From contig NZ_CP132480.1 in the NCBI RefSeq assembly GCF_030770395.1, forward strand, positions 3,007,387 to 3,071,386: a stretch of 64,000 nucleotides of DNA. The letters run 5' to 3'. Below the pieces are notes generated by a model. It did not search any database, had not been told where the DNA came from, and was given only the letters and a program-made list of their open reading frames with translations. A program made the translations under genes and the position numbers. This document shows, in pieces, positions 1 through 8,379 of this stretch; position 1 is the first letter of the stretch, and each line of letters opens with the position of its first letter. This DNA is from Telluria beijingensis (GTDB taxonomy: Bacteria > Pseudomonadota > Gammaproteobacteria > Burkholderiales > Burkholderiaceae_D).

Positions 1-1
1 C

Positions 2-103
2 AACTACCAGATCCTGAGCGCGGAGCACGTGTTCAAGGATTACCAGTTCAGCGTGAACAACGAGATCGCGCTGCCGGAAAAGCAGGAAGTCGTGGCGGCG
101 TAA
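2..103 (+). CDS. C-terminal end of an unidentified protein (cut by window start)
   Basis: An open frame enters from the left edge and ends at TAA 101-103, giving 33 residues that finish ...LPEKQEVVAA. A rho-independent terminator follows 33 bases later, as expected for the end of a real gene. The fragment has no recognisable motif. It does not end in the aromatic residue typical of beta-barrel outer membrane proteins. Nothing can be said of its function. Confidence 0.6.
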   Translation, partial: NYQILSAEHVFKDYQFSVNNEIALPEKQEVVAA

Positions 104-135
104 GCGCAGAAGTTAAGTAGAGCAACCCTTCCAGG

Positions 136-164
136 AAAGCCACGGCAATGCCGTGGCTTTTTTT
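136..164 (+). terminator. Rho-independent terminator
   Basis: An 11-bp perfect stem (AAAGCCACGGC at 136-146 pairing with 150-160) with a 3-base loop is followed by a run of T. It ends the gene entering from the left. Confidence 0.85.
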
Positions 165-183
165 ATCCATATACAACCACTAA

Positions 184-1071
184 ATGTACACGATGAACGT
201 TCCTCATCCTGACCTGGCCGAATTCGCGGCGCGTGCCGAGCAGGGCTATCGCTGGGCCAACCTGACAGGCCTGCTGGCACAAATTCGAAGAAGCGAGAGA
301 TACGGCGACGCGAATGGCGTGATGGAATTGACGACAGGAGAGCTTGGGCTATTCGATCCTGTCGAGGCACAACTGCAACTGGTCAATGCTGTCGAAGCAA
401 AGAGATTGGGCAATGCCGCTTTTCGGCCCATCTTCAGTCACCGTTCTCGTGGCCTGCCTCATGGGCTGAATCCCTACACTGATTGGACAATGTCTTGCCT
501 GACCCGGAAGCCTACTCACACCTATATTTTCCTGGGCCTGGATTTTTATGATGTCGCCGCGCTGGCGGACGTTGGTGACTGGGCCTACTATCTTTCCAAT
601 CCCTTTGTGGATCGAGACCCTTTCTGGCACAGAATCTGGGCATGGATTCTTTGGCAGACAAGAAAAAATAGCAAGACTAGCAAGGAGTCATGGGTAGACA
701 TGGTCGACCGGACTGATGCAGCTAATTACATCCAGAATGACGGCGGCGCGTTCATTTTTCACAATCAGCTACCCTATCTTCGTCCGGCAGGGACTGGCAG
801 CTCTGACGATAAATGGCCGGAGAACGAGCGGAAGAAAAAAGGCGTGATGGAAGACATCGTCGAGGATCTTGCATTATTGCGTCAATGTTCCATCGGTCCA
901 GTTCGTACTTACTGTACGAGTAAGTTAGCAGTAGCACTGCTCACGCGCGCCGGCTATGAAGGGAACGAGATCGTGTGCTGGAGTGCCCATCCGTCGCAAT
1001 GTTTTCATCCCTCAACCGTCCGGGCCCGTGGCGTTCGTTTTCGGCCATTCCGAAGTGATGCAGGTAGATAG
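184..1071 (+). CDS. Unrecognised 295-aa protein, possibly horizontally acquired
   Basis: I do not recognise the family. The product is soluble, with no signal peptide or membrane segment, and is rich in Trp, Tyr and Asn. Short blocks in order are GLDFYD (near residue 118), FIFHNQLPYLRP (near 195) and WSAHPSQCFHPS (near 265). An acidic Gly-Asp motif near the middle and a late His-Pro-Ser recall the layout of uracil-DNA-glycosylase-like folds, but this is only a resemblance. An alternative start is the ATG at 193. Neither start has a good ribosome binding site. Base composition is clearly lower in GC than the neighbours and uses AGA and AAA codons freely, which suggests transfer. The basic tail RARGVRFRPFRSDAGR looks unlike the rest and might reflect a late frameshift. 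Confidence 0.55.
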   Translation: MYTMNVPHPDLAEFAARAEQGYRWANLTGLLAQIRRSERYGDANGVMELTTGELGLFDPVEAQLQLVNAVEAKRLGNAAFRPIFSHRSRGLPHGLNPYTDWTMSCLTRKPTHTYIFLGLDFYDVAALADVGDWAYYLSNPFVDRDPFWHRIWAWILWQTRKNSKTSKESWVDMVDRTDAANYIQNDGGAFIFHNQLPYLRPAGTGSSDDKWPENERKKKGVMEDIVEDLALLRQCSIGPVRTYCTSKLAVALLTRAGYEGNEIVCWSAHPSQCFHPSTVRARGVRFRPFRSDAGR

Positions 1072-1073
1072 CA

Positions 1074-2075
1074 CTATTTCCGCTCGTACCAAGCCATGAT
1101 GGCCTCATACTCCGCCTGCACCTGTTCGTAACCCCCGCCCGCCGGCACCAGATCGTGATCCGCCGCCGGCACGCGCCGCACCGTCACATCCCTTCCCTGC
1201 CCGCGCAACTGGGCCACCATCACCTCGGTCGACAGGATCGGCGTGCTGGCGTCCTTCATTCCGCTGACGACATACACGCGCGCCTTCGATTGCAGCAGGT
1301 TGTCGCCGGCCGATTGGGCGAAGAAGCTGCTCCAGCGGCGGTAGGGATGGCCCCAGGCGAACTTGGTGCCGCTGGACGGGTCGGCCAGGATATCCCGGAC
1401 CGTGGTGTCGATCGCAGCGAGTTCGCGCTGTTTGTCAGCATCCGACCCACCGCCCTGGTGGATGCGCGCCGCGAAGTCATACAGCTGGGTCGTCCCCGAC
1501 GCGCCGCTGAGCGCCACCGCGCCGACTTCCGGCATCGTGCGTGCAAGGCCGGCCGCCAGTGCCCCGCCCTCCGAGACGCCGATCACCAGCACACGCGTCG
1601 CATCCACCTCGGGCCGCGCCAGCGCATGGCGTAGGGCCTGCTGCAAGGTAGCCAGCCAGGTGTCGTACGAAAAATAGTCATTGAAGGCCTGGCCGCAAGC
1701 GGCGACGTCGCCCGCAGACCCGTCTTGCCGGGCCGGCTGGTAAGGCTTGTCGACGGCCATCACGGCGTAGCGGCCAGTGGCCGCCAACGGCACCCAGTGG
1801 AAGATCGATGCACTGCGCTGGTCCGTGCCCAGCCCGCTGAACGGCGGCGTGCAGCCCCAACCCTGCACGAACAGCACCAGCGGCGCCTTGGTCTTCGGTG
1901 TCGACAGGTAATAGCTCACTCGCGGTCCTTCGCCGCGGGGCAAGGTGGTGCGCAGCATGCTCCAGGCACCGAAATCGAAGGTTTCCTGCCCGGCTGCGGG
2001 TGCGGCATGGGCCAGGCCCATCGTCGGTGCGGCCAGCAGCGCGGCCAAGGCAAAGCGCCAGGTCGTGATCGTCAT
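1074..2075 (-). CDS. Secreted alpha/beta-hydrolase (prolyl-oligopeptidase-like)
   Basis: This 333-residue hydrolase is probably exported. It starts with a signal peptide (MTITTWRF, a hydrophobic Ala/Leu run, cleavage near AHA-AP). A VQGWG oxyanion-type turn lies near residues 70-74, the nucleophile elbow is G-V-S-E-G at 166-170 (Ser168), and a late Asp (GMKDAS) and His (AADHD) complete a likely triad. The ATG at 2075 is chosen because the signal peptide begins there; the frame stays open 16 codons upstream. The substrate is unknown; peptidase or esterase are both possible. It ends 3 bases from the convergent 184-1071 gene. Confidence 0.8.
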   Translation of the reverse strand: MTITTWRFALAALLAAPTMGLAHAAPAAGQETFDFGAWSMLRTTLPRGEGPRVSYYLSTPKTKAPLVLFVQGWGCTPPFSGLGTDQRSASIFHWVPLAATGRYAVMAVDKPYQPARQDGSAGDVAACGQAFNDYFSYDTWLATLQQALRHALARPEVDATRVLVIGVSEGGALAAGLARTMPEVGAVALSGASGTTQLYDFAARIHQGGGSDADKQRELAAIDTTVRDILADPSSGTKFAWGHPYRRWSSFFAQSAGDNLLQSKARVYVVSGMKDASTPILSTEVMVAQLRGQGRDVTVRRVPAADHDLVPAGGGYEQVQAEYEAIMAWYERK

Positions 2076-2266
2076 GATTTTCCCAATGGAATGAATCCAT
2101 CGAGTGTGCCATTGCCTTGACAACGATGCAATGCACTGCGGGTAGGCCGGGCCGACCGGGCTTTGTCACCATTCCAGCGCCGCGATTGCGGCGCAAGGTG
2201 CGCAGACGCACCGAGCCATGCCCCGCAGGCGGCTACGGTAGACCTTCCACCAGCAGGGAGAACCCG

Positions 2267-4579
2267 ATGAGCCAGCACGAAAAACCCGTTCGCGTTGAAC
2301 CCGCCACCATGCCTGCCGGCGGCTGGGGCTCGGTCGACGATGTCAGGCAGGCCCTCAGCGGGCAGAACGTGGTGCTGAAGGACGCGCGGCTGCTGATGAA
2401 ACAGAACAAGCCGGACGGCTATGCCTGCGTCAGCTGCGCCTGGGCCAAGCCGGCCGATCCGCATCCCTTCGAATTCTGTGCCAGCGGCGCCAAGGCCACC
2501 GCCTGGGAAACCACCAGCAAGACCATCGGCCCCGACTTCTTCGACCGCCATACGCTCGCCGAACTCGAAGCCTGGAGCGACCATGACCTGGAAGACAGCG
2601 GGCGCCTGACGGTGCCGCTGCGTTACGACGCGGCCAGCGACAAATACCACCCGGTCGACTGGGACGTGGCCTTTGCCGAGATCGGCGCCGCCCTGCGCGC
2701 GCTCGAGCGCAAGAAGGTGGTGTTCTATGCCTCGGGCCGCGCCTCGCTGGAAACCTCGTATATGTACCAGCTGCTGGCGCGCATGTACGGCAATAACAAC
2801 CTGCCGGACAGCTCGAATATGTGCCACGAAAGCACCTCGGTCGGCCTGCAGAAGACGATCGGCGTCGGCGTCGGCACGGTCGACCTGAACGACTTCAAGC
2901 ACACCGACTGCATCCTGTTCTTCGGCCAGAACGTGGGCGTCAACAGCCCGCGCATGCTGCACCAGCTGCAGGAAGCGCGGGCGCGCGGCGTGCCGGTCGT
3001 CACCTTCAATCCGCTGCGCGAGCGCGGCCTGGTGAGCTTCACCAACCCGCAGTCGCCGCTCGAGATGCTCACCGGGCACGAGACCGCGATCAGCACCCAG
3101 TACCACCAGATCGTGCCGGGCGGCGACACCGCCGCCATCATGGGCATGTGCAAGGCCATCTTCGCGCTGGACGATGCGGCGAAGGCGAACGGCGAACAGC
3201 GCGTGATCGACATCGCCTTCGTCCAGGAACACACCCACGGCTTCGATGCGTTCGAACGCGCCGTGCGCGCCTGCGGCTGGGAGGCGATCGAGCGCGAATC
3301 GGGCCTGGCGCGCGCCGCGCTGGAAGAAGCGGCCGACGTCTACTGCAAGGCCGGCGCCGCCATGGGCGTGTACGGCATGGGCCTGACCCAGCACCGCAAC
3401 GGCGTGCAGAACGTCACCATGATGGTCAACCTGCTGCTCTTGCGCGGCAATATCGGCAAGCCCGGCGCCGGCATCTGCCCGGTGCGCGGCCACTCCAATG
3501 TGCAGGGCCAGCGCACGGTCGGCATCACCGAGAAGCCGGAACTCGCGCCGCTCGACAAGCTGGAAGAACAGTACGGCTTCGAGGCGCCGCGCGACACGGG
3601 CATGACCACGGTCGACGCCTGCGAAGCGATTCTCAAGCGCGAGCTGCAGGCTTTCATTGGCCTGGGCGGCAATTTCTTGCGCGCGGTGCCCGAGACCCGG
3701 CTGATGGAAGCGGCCTGGCGCGAACTGCCGCTGACGGTGCAGATCGCCACCAAGCTGAACCGCAACCACGTCATCCACGGCAAGGCGGCCTACCTGCTGC
3801 CCTGCCTGGGGCGGATCGAGATCGACCGCCAGCGCACCGGGCCGCAGGCGGTCACGGTCGAGGACAGCACCTCGTGCATGCACGGTTCGCGCGGAATGGC
3901 CGAGCCGGCCGCGCCGACGCTGCTGTCGGAACCTGCCATCGTGGCCGGCATCGCCAAGGCCACGCTGGACCCGAACCCGCGCATCGACTGGGATGCCTGG
4001 GTGGCCGACTACGCCGCCATCCGCGATGCGATCGAACAGACCTATCCCGAGATCTTCCGCGACTTCAACGCGCGCATGTGGACGCCCGGAGGATTCCGCA
4101 AGCCGCTCGGCGCCGCCGAGCGCATCTGGAAGACGGAGAGCAGCAAGGCTGAATTCACGCCACCTGACGACTTGCCCGGCGACCCCGACCTGAACGGAGG
4201 CCCGGACGTGCTGCGCCTCTTCACGATCCGCAGCGACGGCCAGTTCAATACCACGATCTACAGCCACGACGACCGCTTCCGCGGCGTGCACGGCAGCCGC
4301 ATGGTGCTGTTCATGGCCGCGGCCGACATGGCGGAATACGGCCTGGCGCAGGGCGACCTGGTGGCGCTGCGCACGGCCGCCGACGACGGCGTCGAGCGCC
4401 GCGTCGACGGCCTGCAGGTCGTGCCCTACGACGTGCCGCCCGGCTGCATCGCCGGCTACTATCCCGAATGCAATCCGCTGATCCCCCTGTGGCACCACGC
4501 GAAAGAGAGCAAGGTGCCGGCGGCGAAATCGATCGATGTCCTGCTCGAACGCAGCTCCACTGTTGCGCACGTCACGTAA
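2267..4579 (+). CDS. FdhF/YdeP-family molybdopterin oxidoreductase
   Basis: This 770-aa molybdopterin-guanine-dinucleotide oxidoreductase is of the formate-dehydrogenase-alpha-like type (E. coli YdeP group, TIGR01701-like). An N-terminal block has four cysteines (Y-A-C-V-S-C-A-W and F-C-A-S-G). The likely Mo-ligand Cys186 sits in NMCHES. The G-H-S-N-V-Q-G-Q-R block of the cofactor domain and a C-terminal molydopterin-dinucleotide-binding domain (from about residue 640) follow. The ATG at 2267 has an AGGGAG ribosome site; the frame is open further upstream but overlaps the divergent hydrolase. No fdhD, fdhB or cytochrome subunit is adjacent, so it is a stand-alone cytoplasmic enzyme whose physiological substrate is not established. 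Confidence 0.9.
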   Translation: MSQHEKPVRVEPATMPAGGWGSVDDVRQALSGQNVVLKDARLLMKQNKPDGYACVSCAWAKPADPHPFEFCASGAKATAWETTSKTIGPDFFDRHTLAELEAWSDHDLEDSGRLTVPLRYDAASDKYHPVDWDVAFAEIGAALRALERKKVVFYASGRASLETSYMYQLLARMYGNNNLPDSSNMCHESTSVGLQKTIGVGVGTVDLNDFKHTDCILFFGQNVGVNSPRMLHQLQEARARGVPVVTFNPLRERGLVSFTNPQSPLEMLTGHETAISTQYHQIVPGGDTAAIMGMCKAIFALDDAAKANGEQRVIDIAFVQEHTHGFDAFERAVRACGWEAIERESGLARAALEEAADVYCKAGAAMGVYGMGLTQHRNGVQNVTMMVNLLLLRGNIGKPGAGICPVRGHSNVQGQRTVGITEKPELAPLDKLEEQYGFEAPRDTGMTTVDACEAILKRELQAFIGLGGNFLRAVPETRLMEAAWRELPLTVQIATKLNRNHVIHGKAAYLLPCLGRIEIDRQRTGPQAVTVEDSTSCMHGSRGMAEPAAPTLLSEPAIVAGIAKATLDPNPRIDWDAWVADYAAIRDAIEQTYPEIFRDFNARMWTPGGFRKPLGAAERIWKTESSKAEFTPPDDLPGDPDLNGGPDVLRLFTIRSDGQFNTTIYSHDDRFRGVHGSRMVLFMAAADMAEYGLAQGDLVALRTAADDGVERRVDGLQVVPYDVPPGCIAGYYPECNPLIPLWHHAKESKVPAAKSIDVLLERSSTVAHVT

Positions 4580-4673
4580 CGCTTGCCAAGCGAATTCGGA
4601 ACAGGTGTAAGCTGGCTTCACGCAAGCGCATGCTGCGGCAGCAGGCGCTTGGAAGCGAGAAAGGCGGCCCGAC

Positions 4674-7034
4674 ATGTCAACGTTCGACCCCTCCGAGCAG
4701 GTCAGCTTCCTGGCTGACGACGCGGGCACGGTCGTTACCTGGAATCCCCCATGCGCCGCCCTGTTCGGCGTCGCGGCGCCCGATGCCGTCGGGCGCGACG
4801 CCGCCGGGCTGCTGGGCGCGTCGTCCTGGCCCGACCTGCTGCAGGCAGGCGCCACCCATGTCGATTTGCCGGCGCCGGCGCAGCGCGCGGCCAGCATCGC
4901 GCTGGCGGCCCAGCTCGATGCGATCGGCGTACCGCGCGGCTATAGCGTCACCGTCACTCCAGCGTCCTGCGCCCTGTCCGAAGCCGAACGCATCGGCGCC
5001 ACGGCCCTCAGGGACGTGGTCGACCTGCTGCCTGGCACCTTCTACATCCTCAACCCCGAAGGCCGCATCCTGATGTGGAACCACAACCTCGAGCGCTTGT
5101 GCGAGATGATGCCCGAAGAAATCGCGCAGGCGAATGCCTTCGAACTGCTCGATCCGCGCGACCAGCCAGAAGCGATGGAAAAGTCCCAGCGCCTGTTCGA
5201 AAGCAATACCGAAGTCGAGATGGAAGTCGACTACGTCGCCAGGAGCGGACGCGAAACGCCGATGCTGCTGCGCGGCGCACGCATCGAATGCAACGGCGGC
5301 CAATATCTGTTCGGCATGGGAATCGACATCTCGAAGCGGCGCGAGCGCGAACGGCAGATGAACCTGTACAAGCGCGCACTGGATGCGGCCAGCAATGGCG
5401 TGATCATCGCCCACGATGCCGGGCCCGACAACCTGATCGAGTACGTCAACCCCGCCTTCGAACGCATCACCGGCTATGGCGCCGACGAGGTGATCGGCCG
5501 TGATTCGCGCTTCATGGCCTCTCCGGGCCATGACGAGGACGAACGCAGGCGCATGCGCCAGGCGCTCGACGAGCATCGCTCGGTGCACGTGGTGCTGCGC
5601 AACCTGCGCAAGAACGGCGAGCTGTTCTGGAATGACCTGCACATCACGCCGGTCCACGACGACAACGGCCAGGTGACCCACTTCGTCGGCATCCTGATCG
5701 ATGTCACGGCCAGCAAGGAGCGCGCCGACCACCTCGAGCACGAAGTCAACCACGACAGCCTGACCGGCCTGGCCAACCGCACCCTGCTGTGGGACCGGCT
5801 CGACCACGCGGTGCACCTGGCCCAGCGCCACCAGACCCTGGTGGCGGCCGTGCTGATCGACCTCGACAACTTCAAGACCATCAACGACACCTTCGGCCAC
5901 GATGCCGGCGACGCCGTGCTCAAGGTCGTGGCGCGGCGCCTGCAGGCGACCGTGCGCGACAGCGACACGGTGGCGCGCATGTCGGGCGACGAATTCGTGA
6001 TGGTGCTGGTCGACCAGCCCAGCCTGCGCTACACGCTGCGCATGGTGGAGCGGGTGCGGCGCGCGCTGATCATGCCGGTGGCCTTCGGCGGCAGCGAGAT
6101 CCCGGTCGGCGCCAGCCTGGGGGTGGCAGCCTTCCCGCACGACGGCCATGCCCCGGCCGAACTGTTGCGGGCGGCCGACATGGCGATGTACCGCGCCAAG
6201 GACAATGGCGGCGGCGTGCACTTCTTTTCCAGCGAGATGCGCTCGGCCAGCGAAGCACGCGCGGCCCTGGCCGGCAGCATGAAGAGCGCGCTCGAGGACG
6301 ATGAACTGTTCCTGCTGTTCCAGCCGCGCATGGATGCGCGCAGCGGCAAGGTGCGCGGCTTCGAGGCCCTGCTGCGCTGGCGCCATCCCGAGCACGGGGT
6401 GATGCTGCCAGCCGCCTTCCTGGGCGAGGCCGAAGAGAGCGGCCAGATCGTCGAGATCGGTAACTGGGTGCTGGACCGGGCCTGCGCCTTCGCCCGCGAA
6501 CTGCGCCACGCCGGCTATACGGCGCTGCCGGTGGCGGTCAACGTCTCGCACCGCGAATACAGCCGGCCGACTTTCATCGCCGGCATCGCCGAGCGCATGT
6601 CGCGCTACGGCCTGCCGCCGGGCAGCATCGAGATCGAGATCCCCGAGGCCGACCTGATCCGCAATCCGGGACTGGGACGCGACCTGGCGGCCCAGTTGCG
6701 CGACGTCGGCGCCATGCTGTCGATCGACCAGTTCGGGCGCGGCATCTCGGACCTCAACTTTTTGCAGCAGCTGTCGGTGCGCCAGGTCAAGCTGTCCAAG
6801 CTGGCGGTGCACAATATCGCCAACCACGGGCGCGGCGGTTCGCTAGCCAAGGCCCTGATCGACATCGGCCGCAACCTCGACATCACGGTGGTGGGCGAAG
6901 CGGTGGAGACCGAGGCGCAGGTGGAGTTCCTGCGCAGCCACGGCTGCGACCAGATGCAGGGCCAGTGGTTCAGCGAGCCGCTGTCGGCCGAAGCGGCGCG
7001 GCATTTACTGGGACAGCGGCAGCACGGCGCGTAG
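4674..7034 (+). CDS. PAS/LOV-like GGDEF-EAL protein with altered active-site motifs
   Basis: This 786-aa cyclic-di-GMP signalling protein has no membrane segment. Order: a divergent PAS (about 9-100), a PAS (110-225), a LOV-like PAS (230-350), GGDEF (about 360-520) and EAL (about 535-780). In the LOV-like domain the expected GRNCRF block reads GRDSRF, so Ser278 replaces the photoactive Cys. The GGDEF signature is SGDEF (437-441), a substitution compatible with activity. The EAL domain keeps E-A-L (564-566), but the DDFGTG loop reads DQFGRG (Gln686) and the TES and AEGVE blocks are also changed. It may therefore be a cyclase with a regulatory, inactive EAL domain. A GAAAGG ribosome site precedes the ATG. 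Confidence 0.9.
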   Translation: MSTFDPSEQVSFLADDAGTVVTWNPPCAALFGVAAPDAVGRDAAGLLGASSWPDLLQAGATHVDLPAPAQRAASIALAAQLDAIGVPRGYSVTVTPASCALSEAERIGATALRDVVDLLPGTFYILNPEGRILMWNHNLERLCEMMPEEIAQANAFELLDPRDQPEAMEKSQRLFESNTEVEMEVDYVARSGRETPMLLRGARIECNGGQYLFGMGIDISKRRERERQMNLYKRALDAASNGVIIAHDAGPDNLIEYVNPAFERITGYGADEVIGRDSRFMASPGHDEDERRRMRQALDEHRSVHVVLRNLRKNGELFWNDLHITPVHDDNGQVTHFVGILIDVTASKERADHLEHEVNHDSLTGLANRTLLWDRLDHAVHLAQRHQTLVAAVLIDLDNFKTINDTFGHDAGDAVLKVVARRLQATVRDSDTVARMSGDEFVMVLVDQPSLRYTLRMVERVRRALIMPVAFGGSEIPVGASLGVAAFPHDGHAPAELLRAADMAMYRAKDNGGGVHFFSSEMRSASEARAALAGSMKSALEDDELFLLFQPRMDARSGKVRGFEALLRWRHPEHGVMLPAAFLGEAEESGQIVEIGNWVLDRACAFARELRHAGYTALPVAVNVSHREYSRPTFIAGIAERMSRYGLPPGSIEIEIPEADLIRNPGLGRDLAAQLRDVGAMLSIDQFGRGISDLNFLQQLSVRQVKLSKLAVHNIANHGRGGSLAKALIDIGRNLDITVVGEAVETEAQVEFLRSHGCDQMQGQWFSEPLSAEAARHLLGQRQHGA

Positions 7035-7055
7035 CCATCGGCCGCCCTCCATCCA

Positions 7056-7160
7056 CGTCATTCCCGCGCAGGCAGGAATCCAAGTTTGCCGGCGTTACCA
7101 ACTACGCCTCACTCTGTCACTACGCATGGGCCTTGGATTCCCGCCTGCGCGGGAATGACG
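7056..7160. repeat. REP-like inverted repeat doublet
   Basis: Two 29-bp arms (7056-7084 and 7132-7160) are inverted copies with one mismatch; each begins CGTCATTCCCGCG and carries an internal CCCGC/GCGGG-type palindrome. They flank a 47-base spacer. The unit lies between two convergent genes, where it could act as a bidirectional terminator. Related copies occur at 10544-10647, 37296-37336 and around the IS element. Confidence 0.85.
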
Positions 7161-7189
7161 AGGTGGCCATCCTGGCCGTGCCGGGCTCC

Positions 7190-8128
7190 CTACCCCTCGC
7201 TCGTGATGCGCGCAACCAGCGCCCCCAGCACCTCCTCCGCCACTTCATTGTCCACCTGGCAGGTACCCGCATTTTCGTGCCCGCCACCGCCGTATTCCAG
7301 CATCAGCGCGCCGATATTCGTGCGCGACGTGCGGTTGATGATCGACTTGCCGGTGGCGAACACGGTGTTCTGCTGCTTGACGCCCCACAGCACGTGGATC
7401 GAGATATTCGTCTCGGGGAACATGGCATAGATGATGAAGCGGTTGCCGGCATAGATCACCGGCTCCTCACGCAGGTCGAGCACGACCAGGTTGGCCTCGA
7501 CCCGGGCGCAGCGCCGGATCTGCTCCTTGCAGCGCTCGCTATGTTCGCGGTACAGCGCGCTGCGCTCGACGACGTCCGGCAGCGCCATCAACTGGTCGAT
7601 GTCCTGGGTGGCGCAATGGCCGATCAGGTCCATCATGAGCTGGTAGTTCGAGATCCTGAAATCATGGAAGCGGCCCAGCCCGGTGCGCGCATCCATCAGG
7701 AAGTTGAGCAGGTCCCAGCCCTGCGGATCGAGCACCTCCTCGCGCGAGAAACGCGCCGCATCGCCCTTGTCGACTGCCGCCATCATGGCGTTCCAGGCCG
7801 CCGGGAAGGTGCGCGCGCCGCCGTAGTGGTCGTAGACCACGCGCGCCGCCGACGGCGCATCCGGATGGATGATGTGATTCTCGCGGCGGCCGGTATTGCG
7901 GATGGTTTCCGACAGGTGGTGGTCGAACACCAGGTGGGCGCCGGCGACATAGGGCAGGTTGGTCGTGATGTCGCGGGCGGTGATCACGATCTTTCCGTCC
8001 TGCATGTCCTTCGGATGGACGAACAGGATGTCGTCGATCAGTTCGAGATGCCTCAGCAGCACGGCGCAGACGAGTCCGTCGAAATCGCTGCGGGTCACGA
8101 GGCGGAATTTGTGGGGAATTGCAGACAT
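7190..8128 (-). CDS. DHH/DHHA1-family phosphoesterase
   Basis: This is a 312-aa cytoplasmic metal-dependent phosphoesterase. The N-terminal DHH domain shows T-R-S-D-F-D-G (metal-binding Asp pair) and F-D-H-H; the C-terminal DHHA1 domain has the G-G-G-G-H-E-N-A-G nucleotide-binding loop. The family includes RecJ, NrnA and pyrophosphatase/exopolyphosphatase-like enzymes, and close relatives are often labelled exopolyphosphatase. Nanonuclease or cyclic-dinucleotide hydrolysis is equally possible. I choose the ATG at 8128 because the AAAGGG ribosome site is 7 bases from it; the ATG two codons earlier abuts that site. It lies between two signalling loci but shares no operon with them. Confidence 0.85.
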   Translation of the reverse strand: MSAIPHKFRLVTRSDFDGLVCAVLLRHLELIDDILFVHPKDMQDGKIVITARDITTNLPYVAGAHLVFDHHLSETIRNTGRRENHIIHPDAPSAARVVYDHYGGARTFPAAWNAMMAAVDKGDAARFSREEVLDPQGWDLLNFLMDARTGLGRFHDFRISNYQLMMDLIGHCATQDIDQLMALPDVVERSALYREHSERCKEQIRRCARVEANLVVLDLREEPVIYAGNRFIIYAMFPETNISIHVLWGVKQQNTVFATGKSIINRTSRTNIGALMLEYGGGGHENAGTCQVDNEVAEEVLGALVARITSEG

Positions 8129-8379
8129 CGGCATACCCTTTCATCGTCGGTTGCGAACGGTCCCGGCATGGCCATGAGAGAAGGACATCATACCTTGCAA
8201 TGTTTCTAATTAGTAGCTTTTGAGGCCGATCATCCTTGCCACCGAACGGGATGCCTGCGTGCCGTCCATTCCCCGAATCCTGCAGGCTGTCGCAGGGGGC
8301 TGGCCCTGACGCGCCCGGCGCGTTAAAGTTGCATCATCCCAACGCCGGGTTTTCCCGGCCAACCCAGATTGACATTGCC

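Noticed and set aside
2072..4897. Long open frame on the minus strand antisense to the molybdoenzyme gene
   Set aside because: It is a GC-rich mirror of the real gene, with Arg/His/Ala-rich composition and no motifs. The opposite strand encodes a clear FdhF-type protein.
4674..7034. Standard blue-light LOV photoreceptor
   Set aside because: The adduct-forming Cys is Ser, so the usual photocycle is impossible.
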